The position numbers and the translations under genes are program-made. The notes below the pieces were generated by a model that was not told the origin of the DNA, did not search any database, and was given only the letters and a program-made list of their open reading frames with translations. From Periplaneta americana (lineage: Eukaryota; Arthropoda; Insecta; Blattodea; Blattidae): a DNA stretch of 64,000 bases. The stretch covers positions 71,016,708 to 71,080,707 of the forward strand of contig NC_091120.1 in NCBI RefSeq assembly GCF_040183065.1, in the 5' to 3' direction. Below are positions 56,320 through 64,000 of this stretch, piece after piece; positions within the stretch are counted from its first letter, which is position 1; every line of letters begins with the position of its first letter.

Positions 56320-58426
56320 TTCTCCATGTACTCTCCTTCTCCTTGCCTTGCTTTGTTCTTCTTGTTTTCGCCCCGTTCTCCATGCATTCCCCTTGTTTTC
56401 CTTGTCTTCTCCTAGTTTTCTTTCTTTCCCCTTCGTCTTCCCCCCGTTTTCCCGTCATCCATTTGTTCTCCTTGCCTTACTCTCGTTCTCCTCCTCTTCC
56501 CCTCGTCCTCCCCGTGTCATCCTCGTCTTCCCCTCCTCCTCGTCCCCTCCGTCTTCCACTCGTTCTCACCATCTTCCTCTCATCGTCTTGCCCTCGTCCT
56601 CCTCGTCTTCCCCTTTGTTCTCCTCGTCTTTCCCTTCTCCTCCTAGTCTTCCCCTCGTCTTTCCCTATGTTCTCCTCGTCTTTCCCTTGTCTTCCTAGTC
56701 TTCCCCTCGTCCTCCTCGTCTTCTCCGATGTTCTCCTCATCTTTCCCTTGTCCTCCTAAACTTCCTCTCGTCCTCCCGTTCTCATCTTCCCCTCGTCCTT
56801 CTCGTTTTCCCCTCGTCCTCCCCGTCATCCTCATCTTCCCCTCGTCCTCCTTGTCTTCCCCTTTGTTCCCCTCGTCTTTCCCTTGTCCTCCTACTTCTCC
56901 CCCCGTCCTCCCCTCTTTCTCTTCTTTCCCTCGTCCTCATCGCCTTTCCCTCGTTCTCCTCGTCTTGACCTTGTTCTACTCGTATATCCCTTATTCCTAT
57001 CGTCTTTACCTCATTATTCTCTTCTTCTCCATGTTCTCCTCATCTTCCACACGTGTTCCTGTCTTCCCTCGTTCTCCACTTCTCACCTTCATTTTCCTTG
57101 TCTTGCCCATGTTCTCCTCGTCTTCCACTCGTTTTCCTGTCTTCCCTCGTTCTCCTCTTCTCACCTTCATTTTCCTTGTCTTCCCCATGTTCTCCTCATC
57201 TTCCACACGTGTTCCTGTCTTCCCTCGCTCTCCTCTTCTCACCTTCATTTTCCTTGTCTTCCCCATTTTCTCCTCGTCTTCACTCGTTTTCCTGTCTTCC
57301 CTCGTTCTCCTCTTCTCACCTTCATTATTCTCGTCTTCCCCATGTTCTCCTCATCTTCCTCACGTTTTCCTGTCTTCCCTCGTTCTCCTCTTCTCATATT
57401 CATTTTCCTTGTCTTCCCCATGTTCTCCTCATCTTCCACACGTTTTCCTGTCTTCCCTCGTTCTCCTCTTCTCATCTTCATTTTCCTTGTCTTGCCCATG
57501 TTCTCCTCATCTTCCACAGTTTTCCTGTCTTCCCTTGTTCTCCTCTTCTCACCTTCATTATTCTCGTCTTCCCCATGTTCTCCTCATCTTCCACACGTTT
57601 TCCTGTCTTCCCTTGTTCTCCTCTTCTCACCTTCATTTTCCTTGTCTTCCCCATGTTCTCCTCGTCTTCCACTCGTTTTCCTGTCTCCCATCGTTCTCCT
57701 CTTCTCACCTTCATTATTCTCGTCTTCCCCATGTTCTCCTCATCTTCCACAGTTTTCCTGTCTTCCCTTGTTCTCCTCTTCTCATCTTCATTTTCCTTGT
57801 CTTCCCCATGTTCTCCTAGTCTTCCACTCGTTTTCCTGTCTTCCCTCGTTCTCCTCTTCTCACCTTCATTATTCTCGTCTTCCCCATGTTCTCCTCATCT
57901 TCCACAGTTTTCCTGTCTTCCCTCGTTCTCCTCTTCTCACCTTCATTATTCTCGTCTTCCCCATGTTCTCATCTTCCACACGTTTTCCTGTCTTACCTCG
58001 TTCTCCTCTTTTCATCTTCATTTTCCTTGTCTTCCCCATGTTCTCATCTTCCACAGTTTTCCTGTCTTCCCTCGTTCTCCTCTTCTCACCTTCATTATTC
58101 TCGTTTTCCCCATGTTCTCCTCATCTTCCACACATTTTCCTGTCTTTCCTCGTTCTCCTCTTCTCACCTTAATTATTCTCGTTTTCCCCATGTTCTCCTC
58201 ATCTTCCACTCGTTTTCCTGTGTTCTCTCGTTCTCCTCTTCTCACCTTCATTATTCTCGTTTTCCCCATGTTCTCCTCATCTTCCACTCGTTTTCCTGTG
58301 TTCTCTCGTTCTCCTCTTCTCACCTTCATTCTCCTTGTCTTCACTATGTTCTCCTCATCTTCCACACGTGCTCCTGTCTTCTCTCGTTCACCTCTTCTCA
58401 CCTTCATTCTCCTTGTCTTCACTATG
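56320..58426. repeat. Polypyrimidine tandem array, 78-bp period (left part)
   Basis: From about 57031 the + strand is a tandem of about 18 units of 78 bp, for example ATGTTCTCCTCATCTTCC repeating at 57109, 57187 and 57265. The part 56320-57030 is an older, irregular run of shorter CTCCTCGTCTTCCCCTCGTC-type words. Few purines occur on this strand, so stops are rare and frames up to 463 codons are open in all three phases. I treat those as artefacts. Confidence 0.9.
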
Positions 58427-59397
58427 TCTACGAAGTACTCTTGATAGTGGTACTATACCACATATAACATTGAATGGGATTATTGTTAAATACAGTGAAA
58501 CAGTTAAAAATCTTGGCATTTTTATGGATAGCGATCTAAATTGGAACACCCAAGTAACACACACTTGCAAAAAAATATTTTCTCAACTTCACTCTTTGTT
58601 TCATATGAAAGAATTTCTACCACTTAGTATAAAAAAGAATCTTATTCAGACGCTTGTAATGCCCCATTTTGATTATTGCGATTCCTTACTAACTAATGTA
58701 AGTTCACTCTTAGCTGAGAGACTACAACGTGTTCATAATGTGTGCATACGATTCATCTGCAATACTCGTAAATTTGACCATATAACACCTTCCCTCCAGT
58801 TACTTTCATGGGTGCGTCTGAAGGAACGAAGAACAATGCATTCACTGTCTCTTCTATTTAGAATCATGCATACTTCTACTCCGAATTATCTCTTATCGCG
58901 CTTTCAATTTCTTACAACTCTTCGAAACCGACATCAAGCACTTCTTTCTATCCCTCATCATAGAACGTCTCTATACTCATCCTCGTACACTGTAGAAATA
59001 CCTCGTCTCTGGAATTCGCTACCTAATGATGTCAGGGACTGCCGGACTTTATCACAATTCAAAATTAAATTGGAAAATTTTGTCTTGTTTAATGCTTTTT
59101 AGATATTGCTAGAAGTGTCGATTTGTGTTTTTTTTTACTCCAGATTAAAATCTCAAGTTTCTTGTTTATGTTAGTTAATTAGGATACAATTAATTATACT
59201 TAATCACTCATTTAAAGTTTGTGTGACTGCAACCTGTGTATATTTTTGTGTGACTTTACTTCGTTTATAGTGTTTTTTTTTCCTTTTTATTTCTGTTATT
59301 GTATTTGTATTCCTGGTGTTGTGGAAGAGAAGGCCTGATGGCCTTAACTACACCAGAATAAATAAATAAATAAATAAATAAATAAAAATAAATAAAT
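58427..59397 (+). mobile_element. LINE 3' part, family C, inserted in the satellite
   Basis: The frame from about 58432 to 59102 is an unbroken reverse-transcriptase C-terminus: ETVKNLGIFMDSDLNWNTQV, LVMPHFDYCDSL, ERLQRVHNVCIRFICNTRKF and VEIPRLWNSLPNDVRDC, typical of Jockey/CR1/L2-type LINEs. The 3' UTR ends in a two-tier hairpin (59313-59356) and an (AATA)n tail. TATG occurs at both borders (58423-58426, 59397-59400). It is 5' truncated and, with the frame intact, probably young. Confidence 0.85.
59313..59356 (+). other. Two-tier 3' hairpin of LINE family C
   Basis: Outer stem CTGGTGT with ACACCAG (59350-59356), inner stem AAGGCC (59330-59335) with GGCCTT (59340-59345) and a TGAT loop, directly before the AATA tail. 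Confidence 0.65.
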
Positions 59398-59660
59398 ATG
59401 TTCTCCTCATCTTCCACTCGTTTGCCTGTCTTCTCTCGTTCTCCTCTTCTCACCTTCATTCTCCTTGTCTTCACCATGTTCTCCTCATCTTCCACTCGTT
59501 TGCCTGTCTTCTCTCGTTCTCCTCTTCTCACCTTCATTCTCCTTGTCTTCACCATGTTCTCCTCATCTTCCACTCGTTTGCCTGTCTTCTCTCGTTCTCC
59601 TCTTCTCACCTTCATTCTCCTTGTCTTCCCTTGTTCTCGTCTTTCCCTCGTTCTGTGTTA
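59398..59660. repeat. Polypyrimidine tandem array, right part
   Basis: About 3.2 further units of the 78-bp repeat, in register with the left part across the LINE. These units share the variant TCGTTTGCCTGTCTTCTCTC, so they are a recently amplified subset. Confidence 0.9.
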
Positions 59661-60660
59661 CTGTATGTATGTGGCAATCAATTTCAAAGTCCCCCTCCAT
59701 ACCAAGTGAGAAAGATCTAGCTCTATGTCAAAATTTGCTGATGATGATTGAAATGTGTTTTAAAGAAGACCAATGTATATCGTACATCATGTTATTTCAT
59801 CAGAAAGTGTTTATGGTTGTTTATCAGCGAAAAATTTGTGATTTAATAAAACTTTGTGTTTGGATACTTGCTTGTACTTTTTAAGAACCACTTGTGTTCT
59901 GTAGATGCTCGATTCGACAGTGGCTTGAGAAACGCATTTCAGACCCGGTACGGATTCTTCCACTTAGGCCTGCTTTGGCTCATTTTGGGTCCTATACAGA
60001 GTATTTGCGAGTCCGACGAGTGGCATGGTTGTCGTATATGAATCCGATGCTCACAAGTGGGCCATCCTCTCTCAGCCCTGACAGAGCAAGGGAATTTGTA
60101 CCGCACCTAAGACTTACTCATCCTAAACTTAACTATTGCAGGTGATTTCTGAAATGAGGGGAAGGTGAAAAGTATTAGCAAAATTACATAAATTGGAGTA
60201 CCGAGAGAGAAACTCTCCATATTAACGTCTGCCTTTTCACACAAATTCCATCACGACCTCGCAGGAGACCGATCCCGGGCCTTTCGGACGGAAGACTACA
60301 GTCGTGGCGATTTTGAACTCAGCGGACACACAGTGGAAGTAGTCATGATGGCTGCATTATAACACAAAACATTCATTGACAAGTAACAGACATAACCTAG
60401 GTGTGATTTCATCTCGAGACCCTGAGTGCCACGAAATTTTAAAGTTGCGTGTCTCATCCGTTGCGTATGCAGTGGTCGGCTACAAATATTTCTGCGTGAC
60501 AAGTTTTTTTGGATTTCCCTGGTTCACACATACGACTGTCGAATACCTAATGTAAAAATTAATTAATATACCACAATACCAGAGCCGAGAGAATGGACTA
60601 TAAAACTCACTTCCTACAGAGCGAACAATGAAAGTGACAATGAAGCGCTTATCTCTGGTT
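59661..60660. other. Upstream region of the second gene
   Basis: Two frames (59856-60145) are not recognised. A tRNA-like scrap (GACCGATCCCGGGCCTTTCG) lies at about 60267. No firm feature. Confidence 0.35.
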
Positions 60661-60680
60661 CACGCATGCTCGCGTCCAAA

Positions 60681-60715
60681 TATATAAAGTGAAGTTTGCG
60701 CGGCGTTGCGTCACT
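60681..60715 (+). promoter_or_regulatory. Core promoter of the second cuticle-type gene
   Basis: TATATAAAG at 60681-60689, then TCACT at 60711-60715 as a possible initiator about 31 bp downstream. The leader to the ATG is about 32 nt. Confidence 0.6.
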
Positions 60716-60744
60716 GCTAACAGCTCTCCCAGACGCGGGACATC

Positions 60745-60756
60745 ATGATCCTAGCG
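60745..60756 (+). CDS. Candidate first exon (MILA) of a second secreted-protein gene
   Basis: ATG ATC CTA GCG ends at a strong donor (GTGAGT, 60757-60762) in phase 0. The TATA box, short leader, four-codon exon and donor repeat the layout of the gene at 29586, which suggests a related neighbour in the same direction. The encoded start (MILA) would suit the head of a signal peptide. No second exon was found before 64000, so it lies further on or the call is wrong. Confidence 0.5.
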
Positions 60757-60762
60757 GTGAGT

Positions 60763-61860
60763 TTCGTTGTCTTTGTGTTACTCCAGAAAAGGCAAACATT
60801 TATGAAATAATAATACATAAACAAGCAATTAAATTATAAATTACACCATTGGAATAATTAGTAACGGTGAGGGTAAATCAATAAACATAAATTAATTAAA
60901 ATGTCAATTATGAAGGATCAGGAAAAATAATGTGGACAAGTGTTTGTACGTAGGATTAAAATTTACGATAGCCACTGAAGCAACATTAATAGTGTTTTAT
61001 TCCTTTTATGGTACAATAGAGAAGATTTCGAAAATCATTATCAGCAAATGTAATGCAAATCTATCAATGACGCATCGGGGATTAACTTCAATATGCACTC
61101 GAAAATGTGAAGATGTTCAGCGATGATAGTTGCTGCTTTTGCAATATGAGGAAGAAAATCCAGTAATTTCTCCTCAACCGGTATTCCAGGAGTTACGTTT
61201 TTCATAACGTAAGTGGAAAACTAACATTGACGGTCCGGTGACCCCGGAGGCCAAAGAGAAGGTCTAACTTAATGGCGTATTAACTTCGCAAAGAAGCACT
61301 TCGATATATTGATATGTAGCAATATATGCTTGTTTTGATTTCATATATCACACCAAATGTTGTCCAGATATTTTTCCTTTACGTTTTTGTTTTTATATGC
61401 TTATCTCTTCACTGGATGTTTACAAATTTATATAATCTACCGAAAACTTGTCATAGTTGAATACGTCTGCCCTAGTTATATTACTTACTTTTTTATTTTT
61501 AATTTAATTTAATTTTAATTTTTTTCGATAATTACTTTCAGTACTTAAATGGTAATTTGTAACAAACACTTTATTCAATAATATAGATTTTATTTGGTTT
61601 CATTATATATTTTTTTTATTTAAATTTCGTTCAATACATTTTGATTTAGCTTTAATTTATACATTATTGAAGTGTTTGATTAACTGTCAGCCTATGCTTT
61701 GCCACAGATATTTGAATTACAATGGATACATTTTATTTGGCACATTCATTTTATTCCCAATCATATTAAACCACTCACAAAATAGAGTAACAGTCTTTAT
61801 AGGTATACTATCGTTGCCTCACTCTACCAGCTTTATTTTGCGAGTATCAGACATTGGGAT
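60763..61860. other. Intron-side AT-rich sequence
   Basis: No exon with a plausible acceptor and signal-peptide continuation was seen. No repeat assigned. Confidence 0.35.
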
Positions 61861-61864
61861 TTAT

Positions 61865-62236
61865 CTAGTGATGAGAGTATTAGATTGAAAAAAATATTAA
61901 TTATTCAATTCTTGTAAGTTCTCGAGATCGATTCTTGTGAGTTCTCGAGATATATCTCGATTTGAGAACAAGTATTCGAATACTTTGTTCAGATGGTAGA
62001 TGTTATGAGAAGTGACGAATGAGAACAAAAAGGAACGATATAGAGAAGGAAGTTCTCGAGAACACCGATTGCTCATCAATCGTATACATTCGGCTAACCT
62101 CATTTACAAACATGACGTAGTTGTGTGCAATTAAATAAAGACTTGCTCCAGACGTCTCCTCTTTCTCTCGTCTAATTACGGAACGCAGGAATCAACATAT
62201 TTATTGCAAGTTGCAGACACCTATAGGACATGAGTA

Positions 62237-62289
<53 letters not shown>

Positions 62290-63173
62290 TATACATAAAC
62301 TTCTGTGCTTGCTATGCTGTGCTATCGTTATCGCTGGATTTTGAATAAGAACCGAGAATCTGCCGGTGAGTTATCAAATCGTTAATCGAATGATAAAAGT
62401 ATTCGAAAACTTTTATTCAGATAAATTATTCGATTCTTAATATTATTCGAAAACAGATTACAGGGTTGCTTCCGATCTCTGATAAAGAATTTGAATGACG
62501 TCATGAGCACCAGGAATCACACCGACAGCTGAATTGCGGCGAGAGGTGACAGACCAGTAGTGAGTGATTCCATAATCAGAGTGCAATGCCTAAGAAAATC
62601 GAGCTTTTTTTGGGAGGAGTACATAATAACTCTTTCCGATGCCAAGTAGCCTACAGTTACGCGAAAATCATAGGAGTCTGCAAAAAACGTGGTTTCGTGA
62701 TTTCCAAGAAAGGCATCTTGAATGTACCTAATAAAACTGGCAAAGCTCGGATGGGATTAATTCCAGAGTGAAAAAAGCAAGCAAATCTACCCTCGTCACA
62801 AGTCGCCGCACCCCACGAGTTGATACAAATTAATTCCATTCGAGTTTTACGAATCTTATTAAGTACACAGATGACTTTCTTGGAAATAAGACCTCGTTTA
62901 TTGCAGGCTTATTTTATTTTCACTTAACTGTGCTTGGCATCAGAAAGGGTTGTTATTTATCCCTCTCAAAAAGGCTCGATTTTCTTGGAATTTATGCTGC
63001 GAGTCGCCGTGCACTCTGACTATGAGATCACTCACTATTGGTCTGTCGCCTCGCGGCACAGTTCAGGTGTCGTGTGACTTCTGACGTACATGATGTCATT
63101 CAAATTCGTTGTCAAAGGTCGGAAACAACCCTGTATTCTATTCTTAAAATTATTCGATTGTACCCATCACTAG
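61865..63173. mobile_element. Outer inverted-ended element carrying a nested MITE
   Basis: CTAGTGATGAGAGTATTAG at the left and, inverted, CTAGTGATGGGTACAATCG at the right share the first ten bases and a looser match beyond. ATTTA lies next to both ends. The interior has ATTCGAA-rich sequence on both sides of the insert and an (AAT)n run at 62238-62288. Confidence 0.45.
62461..63133. mobile_element. Long terminal-inverted-repeat element at TA, 673 bp
   Basis: Inverted arms of about 190 bp: CAGGGTTGCTTCCGATCTCT at the left matches CAGGGTTGTTTCCGACCTTT at the right when inverted, and AGACCAGTAGTGAGTGAT matches AGACCAATAGTGAGTGAT. TA flanks both ends (62459-62460, 63134-63135). The frame at 62586-62771 spans arm and loop and is not recognised. 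Confidence 0.75.
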
Positions 63174-63389
63174 ATTTAACACTGTCATTTGATATCTAGG
63201 CTATGTATAAAAATTTAAAAGAACGACTTATAAGTAGTCACGTTTATGAATTTAATACGTTTAGTATTTTATAGTCATACTTCAATTAAAGACAAACTTG
63301 AAACAGTTTCCACGTTTATCATTTTAAATAACGACAAGTAGGTAGCTAAGGTATCCCCTTTACATGCAATGGAGGCACAAGGGAGAAAT

Positions 63390-63600
63390 GGAAATAGAGC
63401 TCCATGTTTTATGAGCCGGCATTAAAATGAAATGATGTGGTCGATACGAAACTTGGACCGCTTTTACAACCGGAAGACCGGTACTTTATTTGGCAGGGGT
63501 CTGAGAGGATTCTCAAAGTATTGACAACTAAATTGAACCCGACAGCTTCCAGACCGTAGCCAATTGCTGTACTAACTGTACTACCTGGACATCTAATGGA
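63390..63600 (-). mobile_element. Possible tRNA-derived SINE, minus strand
   Basis: In reverse: TAGTACAGTTAGTACAGC (A-box-like) and GGGTTCAATTTAG (B-box-like), with a body containing GGTCTTCCGGTTGTAAAAGC. The head is decayed. Confidence 0.4.
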
Positions 63601-64000
63601 TTATTACATCACAAAAAAAAAAGATTTTCTCCGTCAAACTCTACTATGAAGAAAATTAGTTGAGAGAAGTGAGGGTCACTAGATCCTTTTCTAACACAAA
63701 ATGGGTTATCAGGGAATCTTTTGGAGTAATTTGACTTCTCTATAATCGTTTATTATTATTCTTTAGTTTGTTATATGAATCACTACTTAAATTTAGAAAT
63801 ATATTTCATCTTTATTGTTTATTGCACGTTGCTTTCAATGAAATGACCACGTCAAATACTGGGGAGGGTGGGGGGACCTTAGCTGGTTTGAAGGATAACT
63901 ATAACGAGATGTTCTATTGGTTTCTTAATCGATTTACATGATGCACCATACAAGTCATAACTCTACATTTTTACGTTGATTTGAAGTAAAAATATTATAA
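63601..64000. other. AT-rich end of the window
   Basis: Nothing recognised. Confidence 0.35.

Noticed and set aside
56271-58467. Long open frames up to 463 codons in the polypyrimidine array
   Set aside because: All three forward phases and parts of the reverse strand are open because the repeat has almost no stop-forming words; frames slip between units and contain no conserved domain.
1-64000. LTR retrovirus, Polinton, CRISPR array, rRNA genes or bacterial genes
   Set aside because: I looked for the usual signatures (long direct repeats with TG...CA ends, gag/pol motifs, regularly spaced repeats, conserved rRNA words) and saw none that I could support.

Overview
This is 64 kb of AT-rich insect nuclear DNA. 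It is most likely from a cockroach or other blattodean: I recognise the tRNA-derived SINE style, the (AAT)n-rich spacers and the crowded LINE/hAT/mariner load, but I could not search a database, so the assignment is inference. Genes are sparse. I support one complete secreted structural protein gene and the first exon of a second, both on the + strand. Each has a TATA box, an initiator-like site and a tiny first coding exon that ends in phase 0 just after the start of a signal peptide, the usual layout of insect cuticle-type genes.

Gene 1 starts at 29586 (exon 1, five codons, MRILL). After an intron of about 11.6 kb full of transposons it continues at 41249-42892. The product is a predicted 552-residue, cysteine-poor protein with a Gly/His-rich head, a Val-Pro repeat core and about 18-20 copies of a 10-residue Gly repeat, followed by a polyadenylation signal at 42933. 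Gene 2 starts at 60745 (MILA) and its remaining exons lie beyond the window or in unrecognised sequence. The two may be neighbours in a cuticle gene cluster.

Almost everything else is repeats. 0-8 kb: a hAT remnant split by two SINEs, a hAT-like MITE with a perfect 8-bp target duplication, a foldback element, and a nest of three mariner-like copies (one inside a SINE, one inside its own sibling, with a MITE inserted as well). 8-17 kb: a LINE end, a Tigger/pogo remnant, and a pogo-like element that keeps a psq helix-turn-helix and a PHD-like finger but has lost the catalytic core. 18.8-21.5 kb: a 2.7-kb terminal-inverted-repeat transposon with six copies of an 11-bp motif and part of a transposase-like gene that I cannot place in a superfamily. 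21.6-23.3 kb: a large palindrome whose two arms show a MITE-filled and an empty version of the same site. 24-34 kb: LINE fragments of several families. 34-40 kb: four MITEs and several SINEs. 43-56 kb: SINEs, microsatellites, a hAT derivative with a duplicated transposase tail, two hAT-like MITEs and more LINE ends. 56.3-59.7 kb: a polypyrimidine tandem array of 78-bp period split by a LINE. 61.9-63.2 kb: nested inverted-repeat elements.

The most interesting signals are the 18.8-21.5 kb transposon and a two-tier hairpin near the 3' end of several LINE families, whose stem changes in a base-pair-preserving way between copies. No LTR retrovirus, Polinton, CRISPR array, rRNA gene or convincing functional tRNA gene was seen.
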